A stretch of 64,000 nucleotides of DNA from Betaproteobacteria bacterium Ga0077532 (GTDB taxonomy: Bacteria > Pseudomonadota > Gammaproteobacteria > Burkholderiales > Ga0077523): positions 62,001 through 126,000 of the forward strand of contig LNEE01000038.1 in NCBI GenBank assembly GCA_001464895.1, given 5' to 3'. A program made the position numbers and the translations under genes. The notes beneath the pieces are model-generated. The model worked only from the letters and a program-made list of their open reading frames with translations, had not been told where the DNA came from and did not search any database. Position 1 is the first letter of the stretch. Every line of letters starts with the position of its first letter. Shown here piece after piece: positions 54,673 to 63,330 of the stretch.

Positions 54673-54945
54673 TCAGGTGGCGGCAGCCCCGCCGGAAAGC
54701 AAGGGGACGAGGCGTCCCTCGCGGTCGAGGGCCGAGAGGTCGTCGAAGCCGCCCACGTGAAAGTCGTCGATGTAGATCTGCGGGACCGTGCGCCGCCCGG
54801 TGCGCTCGGTCATCTCGGTCCGCAGCGCCGGCTCGATGTCGACGCGGATCTTGCGGATGTCCACCACGCCCTTGCCCCGCAGCAAGCGCTCGGCAGCGAT
54901 GCAGTAGGGGCAGATGGCGGTGCAGTACATGGTGATGTCGGGCAT
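54673..54945 (-). CDS. grxC: Glutaredoxin 3
   Basis: 90 aa. Active site CPYC (in MYCTAICPYCIAAERLL), the cis-Pro element RRTVPQIYID and the GSH-binding GGFDDLSALDREG. A glutathione-dependent dithiol reductase. It follows the rhodanese gene by 2 bp, so the two are cotranscribed. Confidence 0.95.
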   Translation of the reverse strand: MPDITMYCTAICPYCIAAERLLRGKGVVDIRKIRVDIEPALRTEMTERTGRRTVPQIYIDDFHVGGFDDLSALDREGRLVPLLSGGAAAT

Positions 54946-54947
54946 GA

Positions 54948-55358
54948 CTATTTCTCCAGGGGCATGCCGGCCTGCTGCCAGGCGGTGATCCCGCCGGAGA
55001 GTTCGAACACTTCGCGGAACCCGCCGGCCTTCAGGCGCTTGGCGGCGCCGTGGGAGCGGTTGCCGGTCGCGCAGTGGATGACGACCGGGCGGTCCTTCCA
55101 CTTCTCGATCTCGCCCGTGCGCTTGTCGAGTTCGGGCAGCGGGATGTGCCGTGCATTGGGCACGTGCCCACTCTTGAACTCGCCGGCGCCGCGGACATCG
55201 AGCACCAGCGCGTCGCGTCGGTTGATGAGGCCCACGGCCTCGGCGACGCCGATCTGGGGAATGCCGGAGAAACGCCGCACGATCGTCGGCACGAGGATGC
55301 CGATCCCGCTCACTGCGGCCAGCACCACGAGCCAGAGGTTGTCCATCACGAACTTCAA
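54948..55358 (-). CDS. Membrane-anchored rhodanese-like sulfurtransferase
   Basis: 136 aa. One N-terminal span (about 7-27), then a rhodanese domain with active loop HCATGNRS (Cys about 98) and ALVLDVRGAGEFKSGHV. Often found next to grxC and secB in betaproteobacteria. Its start overlaps the stop of the O-antigen ligase-type gene (55355). Confidence 0.93.
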   Translation of the reverse strand: MKFVMDNLWLVVLAAVSGIGILVPTIVRRFSGIPQIGVAEAVGLINRRDALVLDVRGAGEFKSGHVPNARHIPLPELDKRTGEIEKWKDRPVVIHCATGNRSHGAAKRLKAGGFREVFELSGGITAWQQAGMPLEK

Positions 55359-57040
55359 GGTATTTCTCCACCAGGGTTGGAAGGGCTGACGCGGATCGCA
55401 TCCGCCGGATAACTTGCCATCGCCCGCCGCCGGGCGACGGCTGCGGCGCCGGGATCATCCGCCAATTCGAGCAGCACCACATGCCGCCATGCGATGTCGG
55501 GCAGCGGCGCCGTGCGCAGGACTTCCCGCGAGAACGCGAGCTTGGCCGCCAGCCCGCGCCGATCGGGAGACAACGCGCGGTGCCGACCGACCTCCACGTA
55601 GACCGCCAGAAGCGAACGCCGGCCCAGCACATCGAGCTGGCGATCCAGGGCGTCTTCGCCCTGCGCGAGCAGCGCCGGACGCCCCGATCCACGGAAGGCG
55701 CGGAGCACATCGAAATCACGCCAGAGGTCGGACAGCAGCACGGCACCGACGAGGCTCGCCGCGGCAAACACGATACTGACCACGCGCCTGCCCCCGAATT
55801 CTAGGCGAGGGCCCTCCGCGGCACCAAGCGCGAATGCGAAGGGCCCAAGGAAGTAGGCGTACCAGAGCGGGTATTCGAAGAGGCTCTGGACCGCCGCGGG
55901 GATCACCAGCCAGCACGCCCACACGCCGATACCCGAAGCGGACCGACGGACGCCGGCCCCCCAGGCGATCGCGCCCAGCATCAGGATCGCGAGTCCGGCG
56001 AGCCCGTACTCGGCGGCGATCTGGAGGACGGCGTTGTGTGCGTGCGTGGTCATCACGTCTGGCCGCGGCGCGGGAAGGTCGGGGGCGATCTCGAAGAAAC
56101 GTCCGGCGAAGCGCCCGTGACCTGCACCGGCCAGCGGTGCCTCCGCGAACATCGCAATCGCGCCGCGCCAGAGCGTAGGACGCTGGTCCGCGCGGGCGGC
56201 GGCCTCGGTGAAGCGTGTGCCACCTTGGTCGACGGCCGATCGCGATATGCCCGTGCCCATGAGCAAGGCCAGCACCATCGCCGCGAGGACCACCCCGACG
56301 CGGAGCCTGCGGGGCGCTGCCGGCAACAACCGGGGCCCCGTCATCCAGACGACCGCACCCAGCCCGATCGCCGCGAGGACGCCCGCCCGCGACCCGGAGA
56401 GGTCGAGACCGACCACGAGCAGGAGTGCCGGGAGCGCCATGAGCATTGCAGTCAGGCGGCCGGTGCGCGGGTGGACCGCCAGCCGCGCGAGGCTCGCAAG
56501 CCCCCACAGCGTCAGGAGGGCCAGGTGATTCGGCTGGCCGAGATTGCCGCCGGGGCGGAGGTCGTCCATCGGGAGGATCCAGGGCCGCAGCGCCCCGGGG
56601 ATCCCGTACACCTGAAAGAGGGCTGCCACGGCGTCGAGGCACGCCGCCAATGCGATGACCGCTGCCGCGATGTCCACGATCCGATCGCCGTCGGTCCGGC
56701 TGCGGATGGCAGCACCGAGCCAGGCGAGACCCGCGGCCCATAGCAGGTAGAGACACGCGAGCGCTGCCATGCGGGGATGGGCCGTCGTTCCCGCCGCCGT
56801 CTGCCCGACGACGAGTGCCGCGAAGGCGAGGAAGACGCAGGCGCTCCGGGGCCAGTGCCGAAGTAGGTTGGGAGATACGACGGCGGCGACAACGATGGCC
56901 AGCAGGCCGAGGGCGCCGGCAAGCCACTCGGCGTCGAACGAAGGGATGGGCTCGGGTGCCGTGGGCACCAGGAAGGGCAGACTGCAGAAGCAGGCGAGCG
57001 AAGTCGCGACCAGCGCGCTGGCGAGCGCATCGGAACGCAA
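55355..57040 (-). CDS. O-antigen ligase / PglL-like O-oligosaccharyltransferase family protein
   Basis: 561 aa from a TTG at 57040; no ATG gives a better start. About 11-13 spans. Family marks: LGQPNHLALLTLWGLASLAR (PglL/WaaL 'QPN' loop), GSRAGVLAAIG, and THAHNAVLQIAAEYGLAG (essential His) in the large periplasmic loop; LFEYPLWYAYFLGPFAFALG near the Wzy_C-type end. The last 120 residues form a soluble domain. It could glycosylate pilins, since the MSHA cluster is near, or ligate a polysaccharide. Substrate undecided. Confidence 0.8.
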   Translation of the reverse strand: MRSDALASALVATSLACFCSLPFLVPTAPEPIPSFDAEWLAGALGLLAIVVAAVVSPNLLRHWPRSACVFLAFAALVVGQTAAGTTAHPRMAALACLYLLWAAGLAWLGAAIRSRTDGDRIVDIAAAVIALAACLDAVAALFQVYGIPGALRPWILPMDDLRPGGNLGQPNHLALLTLWGLASLARLAVHPRTGRLTAMLMALPALLLVVGLDLSGSRAGVLAAIGLGAVVWMTGPRLLPAAPRRLRVGVVLAAMVLALLMGTGISRSAVDQGGTRFTEAAARADQRPTLWRGAIAMFAEAPLAGAGHGRFAGRFFEIAPDLPAPRPDVMTTHAHNAVLQIAAEYGLAGLAILMLGAIAWGAGVRRSASGIGVWACWLVIPAAVQSLFEYPLWYAYFLGPFAFALGAAEGPRLEFGGRRVVSIVFAAASLVGAVLLSDLWRDFDVLRAFRGSGRPALLAQGEDALDRQLDVLGRRSLLAVYVEVGRHRALSPDRRGLAAKLAFSREVLRTAPLPDIAWRHVVLLELADDPGAAAVARRRAMASYPADAIRVSPSNPGGEIP

Positions 57041-57204
57041 GGGTTCGGACGGCAGGACTTGGATGGCAGGGCTCCCGGGCGGGCCGCGGTCACGCGCATG
57101 GCGACAGGGCGCCGCGGCTTCCCTAGAATTGATCGGAGAGGGCGCCCACGGCTTGAGGAGCGCCCCTGCAAGCGCACGCCCGAACACTCACGCGAGGACC
57201 ATCG

Positions 57205-57957
57205 ATGACGTACGAGATCGTGCTGATCCGGCACGGGGAAAGCATTTGGAACCAGGAGAACCGCTTCACCGGCTGGACCGACGTCGACCTGTCCGAGCGC
57301 GGACGTGAAGAGGCGAAGGCTGCGGGCCGGTTGCTGAAGTCGCTGGGTTACACCTTCGACGTGGCGCACGTGTCGATGCTGAAGCGCGCCATTCGCACCC
57401 TCTGGTACGTGCTGGACGAACTGGACCTCATGTGGCTGCCTGTGCAGCACTCGTGGCGCCTGAACGAGCGGCACTACGGCGGTCTGCAGGGCCTCGACAA
57501 GGCCGAGACCGCCGCGCGCTACGGCGATGCCCAGGTCCTCGTGTGGCGTCGCAGTTACGACACCCCGCCTCCCGCCCTCGATCCGACCGACCCGCGCCAT
57601 CCCGGTGCCGATCCGCGCTATGCAGACCTCTCACCGGCCGATCTGCCCCTCACGGAGTGTCTGAAGGACACGGTTGAGCGCGTCGTCCCTCACTGGGAGC
57701 AGGTGATCGCGCCGCAGGTGCGCGCCGGCAAGCGGGTGATCGTGGCGGCCCATGGCAACTCGCTGCGCGCGCTGGTGAAGTACCTCGACGGGGTGTCCGA
57801 CGCGGACATCATCGGGCTCAACATCCCGACGGGCGTCCCCCTCGTCTACCAGCTCGACGAAAACCTCCGTCCCCTCGGCCATCGTTACCTCGGCGACGCC
57901 GCGGCGATCGAGGCCAAGGTCCAGGCGGTCGCCGCCCAGGGCAAGGCAAAGACCTGA
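57205..57957 (+). CDS. gpmA: 2,3-bisphosphoglycerate-dependent phosphoglycerate mutase
   Basis: 250 aa. Glycolytic/gluconeogenic 3-PG/2-PG interconversion through a phospho-His. [18 protein letters not shown] (phospho-His in RHG), [18 protein letters not shown], and the second catalytic His in [19 protein letters not shown]. The length is standard. It is followed directly by envC, whose CTG start overlaps this stop. Confidence 0.96.
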   Translation: MTYEIVLIRHGESIWNQENRFTGWTDVDLSERGREEAKAAGRLLKSLGYTFDVAHVSMLKRAIRTLWYVLDELDLMWLPVQHSWRLNERHYGGLQGLDKAETAARYGDAQVLVWRRSYDTPPPALDPTDPRHPGADPRYADLSPADLPLTECLKDTVERVVPHWEQVIAPQVRAGKRVIVAAHGNSLRALVKYLDGVSDADIIGLNIPTGVPLVYQLDENLRPLGHRYLGDAAAIEAKVQAVAAQGKAKT

Positions 57958-59156
57958 GCCCGCGCCTCCGGGATCTTCGTGGGCTTGCTGTCGCCGCAGC
58001 AGCAGCCCTTTCCCTTCAGGCGGTCGCCGCACCCCGTCAGGACCTCGACGCGGTGCGGGGCCGTCTCGAGACGCTCCAGAACGAGCTGCGGGAGTCCGAG
58101 CAGACGAAGGCGAGCGTTGCCGACCAGGTGCGCGAGTCGGAACGTGCGATCGGCGAAGCCACGCGGCGGCTCCGCGACTTGGCCAAGCAACGCGAGGACC
58201 TCGGCCGCCAGCTCGCCGCGCTTGCGACACGGACGACGTCCGTGCAGACCGAGATCGAGCGCCAGCAGAACGAGATCGGACGCACGCTGCACACGCAGTA
58301 CGTGAACGGCCGATCCGAGCCGCTGCGGGTACTTCTCACCCACGAGGATCCGAACCGCACGGCGCGCCACCTGCACTATCTGACCTACGTGTCCCGGGCC
58401 CGGGCGGAGGTCGTGAGTGGGTTGCGCGCCAATCTCGTCGCGATGGCGGAACTGTCCACCGCGACCCAGGCCAAGCAGGCGGAGATCGCCGCCGTGGAGC
58501 GCGAGCAGGCGGCCGAGCGGCGCACGCTCGAGCGGGAGAAGACCACGCGGCGCCAGGTGCTCGAATCCGTGTCCGCGCAGATTTCGCAGCAGAAGCGCGA
58601 GTACGCGACGCTGAAGCGCGACGAGGAGCGCCTCACCCAGTTGGTAGAGAAGCTGGCGCGCGCCGCAGCCGCAAAGCCGAAACCGAAGCCCCGGTCCGGC
58701 ACAACGGAAAAGACGATCGCCAATGCCGACGTCCCCCAGGCCGGCGGCGGGTCCGCGCCCTTTGCATCGCTGCGCGGCCGGCTGCGTCTGCCAGTGGCGG
58801 GGGAACTCGTGGGTCGCTTCGGCAGTCCACGCCCCGACTCCGGATTTTCTGCGAAGGGTGTGTTCATCCGGACGGGCACAGGGCAGGACGTGCGGGCGGT
58901 GGCGTCGGGACGCGTGGTGTTCGCGGAGTGGTTGCGCGGGTTCGGCAATCTCGTGATCGTGGACCACGGCGACGGCTACATGAGCTTGTACGGCAACAAC
59001 GAGAACCTCAGGCACCGAGCCGGTGACGAAGTACGCACCGGCGACGTGCTCGCCGCCGTGGGCGCGAGCGCGGGACAGGAAGAGTCGGGGCTATACTTCG
59101 AACTCCGCTATCGGGGGAAGCCATTCGATCCTTTGCCCTGGGCACCGCCGCGGTAG
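57954..59156 (+). CDS. envC: EnvC-like murein hydrolase activator (degenerate LytM), apparent CTG start
   Basis: 400 aa. A GTG at 58053 lies after the signal peptide; reading back in frame gives the export signal [18 protein letters not shown] with no ATG/GTG/TTG, ending at CTG 57954-57956, which overlaps the gpmA TGA. AAGG lies 7 bases before it. The body is a long coiled coil (about 35-260) and a C-terminal LytM-type domain (about 285-400). The LytM zinc ligands are lost (KGVFIRTG for HxGxD, LYGNN for HxH), as in EnvC, which activates amidases rather than cutting peptidoglycan itself. It should act with FtsEX (22.3-23.9 kb). Confidence 0.87.
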   Translation: MSPRLRDLRGLAVAAAAALSLQAVAAPRQDLDAVRGRLETLQNELRESEQTKASVADQVRESERAIGEATRRLRDLAKQREDLGRQLAALATRTTSVQTEIERQQNEIGRTLHTQYVNGRSEPLRVLLTHEDPNRTARHLHYLTYVSRARAEVVSGLRANLVAMAELSTATQAKQAEIAAVEREQAAERRTLEREKTTRRQVLESVSAQISQQKREYATLKRDEERLTQLVEKLARAAAAKPKPKPRSGTTEKTIANADVPQAGGGSAPFASLRGRLRLPVAGELVGRFGSPRPDSGFSAKGVFIRTGTGQDVRAVASGRVVFAEWLRGFGNLVIVDHGDGYMSLYGNNENLRHRAGDEVRTGDVLAAVGASAGQEESGLYFELRYRGKPFDPLPWAPPR

Positions 59157-59353
59157 CGTCGCAGGAGTCGCGATCAATTCAGTTCGTTGTTCAATTCGTT
59201 GTTGGGTTCGTTGGAGTGCGTTCCACAGCCGTCCGGTAGGTGCAGTTCGTGATTTGCGTTCCGCGTAGTCGCATTCCCCGTATTCGTCGTCACTGCATGT
59301 CGTCACAGCATGTTTCTTGCGTCGGAAGTCCCAGTCGCTTTCCGGAGATCTGA
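59157..59353 (+). other. 197-bp gap between envC and ctpA with short phased repeat
   Basis: Less GC-rich than its flanks. TTCGTTG occurs at 59183-59189, 59195-59201 and 59207-59213, an exact 12-bp period. The rest shows scattered TTC motifs. It may hold the ctpA promoter, but no -10/-35 pair is convincing. Confidence 0.5.
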
Positions 59354-60748
59354 ATGTTCACGAGATTCAAGCAGGCCGGCCTCATCGTCATCGGGGCCGT
59401 GCTGGGCGTGCTGGTCAGCCTCAATTTCTCGGCCGTCGCCCAGAAGGATCCGGGACCTCTCCCGGTGGAGGATCTCCGGGCATTCACCGAGGTGTTCGGA
59501 CGCATCAAGGCCGACTACGTCGAGCCCGTGGAAGACAAGAAACTCATCTCCGAGGCCATCAACGGGATGCTCTCGGGGCTCGATCCGCACTCGGCCTATC
59601 TCGACGTCGATGCCTTCAAGGATCTCCAGACCAGCACGCAAGGCGAGTTCGGCGGGCTGGGCATCGAAGTGGGAATGGAAGACGGTTTCGTGAAGGTGGT
59701 TTCGCCCATCGAGGACACGCCCGCCTTCCGCGCCGGCATCAAGGCCGGTGACCTCATCATCAAGCTCGACGACCTCAACGTGAAGGGCATGACCCTGAAC
59801 GATGCCGTCAAGAAGATGCGCGGCAAGCCCAACACGCCGATCACGCTGACCATCGTGCGGAAGGGCGACACCAAGCCGCGGATCATCACGCTGACCCGTG
59901 CAGTCATCCAGATCCAGTCCGTCAAGGCAAAGCTGCTCGAGCCTGGTTTCGGATACTTCCGTGTCACCCAGTTCCAGGAGCACACCGGCGAACTGCTGGC
60001 GAAACAGATCGAAGCGGTGTTCAAGCAGAGCAACGTGCCCATGAAGGGTGTGGTCCTCGATCTGCGCAACGACCCGGGCGGTCTGCTCAACGCAGCAGTG
60101 GCAGTCTCTGCCGCGTTCCTGCAGCCGAATGCCCTCGTGGTCTACACCGAAGGCCGTACCGACGACGCGAAGATGCGCCTGATGGCGATGCCCGAGCACT
60201 ACCTGCGCGGCGCCAAGGACGACTACCTCCGCAAGCTCCCCGCCGACGTCAAGAAGGTGCCGATGGTGGTCCTGGTGAACGGCGGCTCCGCCTCCGCGTC
60301 GGAGATCGTGGCCGGTGCCCTGCAGGATCACAAACGGGCGGTCGTGATGGGCACGCAGAGCTTCGGGAAGGGTTCGGTGCAGACCATTCTCCCCCTCGGC
60401 AACGGCACGGCCATCAAGCTCACGACGGCGCGCTACTTCACGCCGGCCGGCCGCTCCATCCAGGGCAAGGGCATCACGCCGGACATCCTGGTCGAGGAAG
60501 CCACGATCAAGGAGAGCGAGGAACAAGGTCTGCGGATGCGCGAGGCCGATCTCGGACGGCGCCTCTCGAACCCGCAGGACAAGGACAAGCCCGAGACCAA
60601 GGACGCCGCCAAGGAAGATCCGAAGGCAGCCCCGAAACCCGATGACGCGAAGGCGGGCGAAGCGGCCGACATCGTGTCGAAGAGCGACTATCAGCTGAAC
60701 GAAGCCGTGAACCTGCTGAAGGCGCTCAGCATCCTCGGCAAGCGCTGA
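59354..60748 (+). CDS. ctpA: S41-family C-terminal processing peptidase (CtpA/Prc-like)
   Basis: 464 aa. N-terminal signal/anchor (about 8-28), a PDZ domain (about 95-175, EFGGLGIEVGMEDGFVKVV) and the S41 protease core with Ser in VLVNGGSASASEIVAGAL and Lys in MGTQSFGKGSVQTILPL. A C-terminal Lys/Asp/Pro-rich tail (about 400-440) precedes the ending. A periplasmic protease for processing or turnover of exported proteins and peptidoglycan hydrolases. Confidence 0.95.
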   Translation: MFTRFKQAGLIVIGAVLGVLVSLNFSAVAQKDPGPLPVEDLRAFTEVFGRIKADYVEPVEDKKLISEAINGMLSGLDPHSAYLDVDAFKDLQTSTQGEFGGLGIEVGMEDGFVKVVSPIEDTPAFRAGIKAGDLIIKLDDLNVKGMTLNDAVKKMRGKPNTPITLTIVRKGDTKPRIITLTRAVIQIQSVKAKLLEPGFGYFRVTQFQEHTGELLAKQIEAVFKQSNVPMKGVVLDLRNDPGGLLNAAVAVSAAFLQPNALVVYTEGRTDDAKMRLMAMPEHYLRGAKDDYLRKLPADVKKVPMVVLVNGGSASASEIVAGALQDHKRAVVMGTQSFGKGSVQTILPLGNGTAIKLTTARYFTPAGRSIQGKGITPDILVEEATIKESEEQGLRMREADLGRRLSNPQDKDKPETKDAAKEDPKAAPKPDDAKAGEAADIVSKSDYQLNEAVNLLKALSILGKR

Positions 60749-60769
60749 TCCAGCGTCATTTCTGCCAGG

Positions 60770-60792
60770 AAGGCCGGCCCAGCGCCGGCCTT
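60770..60792 (+). terminator. Hairpin after ctpA
   Basis: AAGGCCGGC / GCCGGCCTT with a 5-nt loop, perfect 9-bp stem, between ctpA and the moeB-type gene. No T tract follows, so it may be a weak terminator or an RNA processing/stability element rather than a full stop. Confidence 0.5.
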
Positions 60793-60812
60793 CGCACTTC
60801 CGGGCCCCGGAC

Positions 60813-61613
60813 ATGAACGACGACCAGCTCCTGCGCTACAGCCGCCACATCCTCCTCGACGAGATCGGCATCGACGGCCAGCAGAGCTGGCTGGATGCGC
60901 GGGCGCTCATCATTGGCGCCGGCGGGCTGGGCTCACCCGTGGCGCTGTACCTTGCCGCGAGCGGTGTCGGTCAGCTCACGCTGTGCGACCCCGACGTGGT
61001 GGACCTCACCAACCTGCAGCGTCAGATCATTCACCGGACCGACGCCATCGGGCAGCCCAAGGTGGTTTCCGCCCGGGGCACCCTCGCGGGCATCAATCCA
61101 GGCACCCGCGTCGAGGTGGTGCAGGAACGGGTCTCCGGTGCGCAACTCGAGGCGCTCGTCCGGGACGCCGACATCGTGCTCGACTGCTGCGACAACTTCG
61201 CAACGCGGCATGCCGTGAACCGTGCCTGCGTGAAGCACGGCCGCCCCCTCGTGTCAGGTGCCGGTATCCGGTTCGACGGCCAGGTGGCCGTGTTCGATCC
61301 ACGCGATGCCGAAAGCCCCTGCTACCACTGCCTGTTCCCGGAAGCTGGTGATCTCGAAGAGATGCGCTGCGCGGTGATGGGGGTTTTCGCACCGCTGGTG
61401 GGAATCATTGGCGCGGTGCAGGCAGCCGAGGCCCTCAAGGTGCTGGCCGGAATCGGTGAACCCCTCACGGGGCGCCTGCTGATGCTCGACGCCATGGCCA
61501 TGCAGTGGCGCAGCGTGCGCGTCAGGCGGGATCCGGGCTGCAGCGTCTGTGGTGGCGATCGGTCACTGCTCGAAGCCGGGTCGACGTCAGTCGCCTGCGA
61601 CCTGCGGCATTGA
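60813..61613 (+). CDS. HesA/MoeB/ThiF-family adenylyltransferase
   Basis: 266 aa E1-like enzyme. ATP-binding LIIGAGGLGSPVALYLAASG, the Arg-finger opening LLRYSRHILLDEIG, DVVDLTNLQRQIIH, and zinc cysteines CYHC (about 171-174) and CSVC (about 245-248). Adenylates the C terminus of a MoaD- or ThiS-type sulfur carrier for molybdopterin or thiamine. Which carrier is not shown by neighbours. Called as MoeB/ThiF type. Confidence 0.93.
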   Translation: MNDDQLLRYSRHILLDEIGIDGQQSWLDARALIIGAGGLGSPVALYLAASGVGQLTLCDPDVVDLTNLQRQIIHRTDAIGQPKVVSARGTLAGINPGTRVEVVQERVSGAQLEALVRDADIVLDCCDNFATRHAVNRACVKHGRPLVSGAGIRFDGQVAVFDPRDAESPCYHCLFPEAGDLEEMRCAVMGVFAPLVGIIGAVQAAEALKVLAGIGEPLTGRLLMLDAMAMQWRSVRVRRDPGCSVCGGDRSLLEAGSTSVACDLRH

Positions 61614-61619
61614 GCCGAT

Positions 61620-62693
61620 TCAGGGCAGGCAAACCTTTCCGACGCAGCGCCTCACCACTTCCGCCGGGGACTCCGGCGGCGGCAAGACAGGCGCTTCCCT
61701 GATCTCGTCGCCCAGCACCAGATCGCGAAGCGGGATCCGCCACGTGAAAGCGAGATGGCCTGCTTCGGTGCGCGCCAGAAGCTCGCCGTCTCCCGGTTCG
61801 AATCGCCACTCGCCTGAACGCTGCGCCCGGAGTTGCGTGCGCAGGTGCGAAAGGACGATGTCGTCGAACGCAGCTGGGTGATCGGTGGACAGGAGCCGTA
61901 GCCGTAGGAGTGGAAAGCCGTCCCGGTCGAGGTCCGCCACGAGATCGCGCACGAGAGCACCCGCCGGCTCGCGCAGGAGCATCGTCAGGCTCTCGCCCAC
62001 GAGACGCTCGAGGCTGGCGGGAAACGCCGGATCGGCCTTGCGCTTCGCGAAGATGGGCGCGAACACCTCGGTGCGCTCGCGATACACCTGCACGAGCACC
62101 CGCGCCTTCACGAGATCGTCCCCGAGCAGGTGCACGAGCGCCGGCAGTTCCGCCACGACATCGACCTCCCGCCGCTTCGTCGGGCCGGTCACCACGGGGG
62201 CACTGCGGATGGCCTCCAGCAGTGCATTGGAGGTCTCCGGCGCCGCCTCGTCGGCGATCACGCGCGGCTGGACCGTGCCGGGCACCACGACCTCCACCTT
62301 CGCCCGACCGGGATGTGCCCGGATCCTCGCCTGGAGATGCCGATACGCAGGCATGTCGCGCAGCGTCGCGAGCAACGCGGCCTCGTCCAGCTCCGGCGCC
62401 ACCGGCCCGTCGCCGTACCGCCCGCGATCGCCGCGATGCAGGGCCCGGGCGATCAGATAGGGCTCGAACGCCTTCTGCCCCGTGGCGAGCAGCGCCTCGA
62501 ACACCCCGCGCTCCTCCTTCCAGCTCGCGTCCGGCGTCAGGCGGGCGAGGCGCGCAGCGAGCCAGGTCTGCAACGGCGCATCGGGAACGGCCGCACCGAC
62601 CCAGGCGGAGCAGAGCAGAAGCACGATGGGCGCGGCGAGCCGCACGGACCAGCGCCGGGACCGGACGGTGTCGGGGGAGAAGACGCGATTCAT
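61620..62693 (-). CDS. Exported protein of unknown function
   Basis: 357 aa. Arg-rich N terminus then a signal peptide (about 18-35, LAAPIVLLLCSAWVGAAV). The mature part is mostly alpha-helical, with an acidic early half (DGPVAPELDEAALLATLRDM) and a region LPALVHLLGDDLVKARVLVQ. A single Cys pair occurs at the end (RRCVGKVCLP). Not recognised as a known family. It sits between moeB and slmA without overlap. Confidence 0.7.
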   Translation of the reverse strand: MNRVFSPDTVRSRRWSVRLAAPIVLLLCSAWVGAAVPDAPLQTWLAARLARLTPDASWKEERGVFEALLATGQKAFEPYLIARALHRGDRGRYGDGPVAPELDEAALLATLRDMPAYRHLQARIRAHPGRAKVEVVVPGTVQPRVIADEAAPETSNALLEAIRSAPVVTGPTKRREVDVVAELPALVHLLGDDLVKARVLVQVYRERTEVFAPIFAKRKADPAFPASLERLVGESLTMLLREPAGALVRDLVADLDRDGFPLLRLRLLSTDHPAAFDDIVLSHLRTQLRAQRSGEWRFEPGDGELLARTEAGHLAFTWRIPLRDLVLGDEIREAPVLPPPESPAEVVRRCVGKVCLP

Positions 62694-62707
62694 GCCGGCC
62701 ACTGTCG

Positions 62708-63280
62708 TCAAAGAAGAAGCGCGGACTGCGCGTCGAGGTGTTCCTGCGGGCTGCGCTTGAACCGGCTCTTGGCGAACAGATGCCAACGACCGATGACGTA
62801 CGCGACGATCAGGTTCGCCTGCGCCGCGACATCCCGGTCCGCAGGCAGCTCGCCCTGCGTGACCGCAAAGCGCAGCGACTGGCGGATCTGGGCCTCCAGG
62901 CGGTCTATGAGCTGATTGATGCGCTGCTGCAGGCGGTCGTTCTCGTACACGAGTGCATCGCCGATCAGCACCCGTGTCATGCCCGGGTTCTTCGTCGCGA
63001 AGCCGAGCAGCATCGTGACCATGGCCGTCACCTGCCGGGTGCCGGCGGACTCCTCGCCGGTGATCTTGTTCACCAGACCGAAGAGCGTCTGCTCGATGAA
63101 TTCGATGAGGCCCTCGTACATCTGGGCCTTGCTGGCGAAATGCCGGTAGAGCGCCGCCTCCGAGACATCGACGCGGGCAGCGAGGGCGGCGGTCGTGATC
63201 CGGTCGCCGGCGGGATCCTCGAGCATCTCGGCCAGGGTCTGGAGGATCTGGAGCTTTCGCTTGCCCGGTTCACGCGCCAT
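62708..63280 (-). CDS. slmA: Nucleoid occlusion factor SlmA (TetR family)
   Basis: 190 aa. N-terminal TetR HTH with ITTAALAARVDVSEAALYRH and the SlmA-specific LIEFIEQTLFGLVNKI. The C-terminal part keeps FATKNPGMTRVLIGDALVYE and DRLQQRINQLIDRLEAQIRQ. It binds SlmA sites on the chromosome and blocks FtsZ over DNA. Adjacent to the HAD phosphatase gene, as in many betaproteobacteria. Confidence 0.93.
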   Translation of the reverse strand: MAREPGKRKLQILQTLAEMLEDPAGDRITTAALAARVDVSEAALYRHFASKAQMYEGLIEFIEQTLFGLVNKITGEESAGTRQVTAMVTMLLGFATKNPGMTRVLIGDALVYENDRLQQRINQLIDRLEAQIRQSLRFAVTQGELPADRDVAAQANLIVAYVIGRWHLFAKSRFKRSPQEHLDAQSALLL

Positions 63281-63330
63281 CGGAGGGACCTCGGCGACGG
63301 TGGAGGAGGAGTCTCAAAGTTAGCACCCGC

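Noticed and set aside
58053..59156. EnvC-like protein starting at GTG 58053 as a cytoplasmic protein
   Set aside because: It would discard an in-frame signal peptide immediately upstream and leave a periplasmic protein without export.
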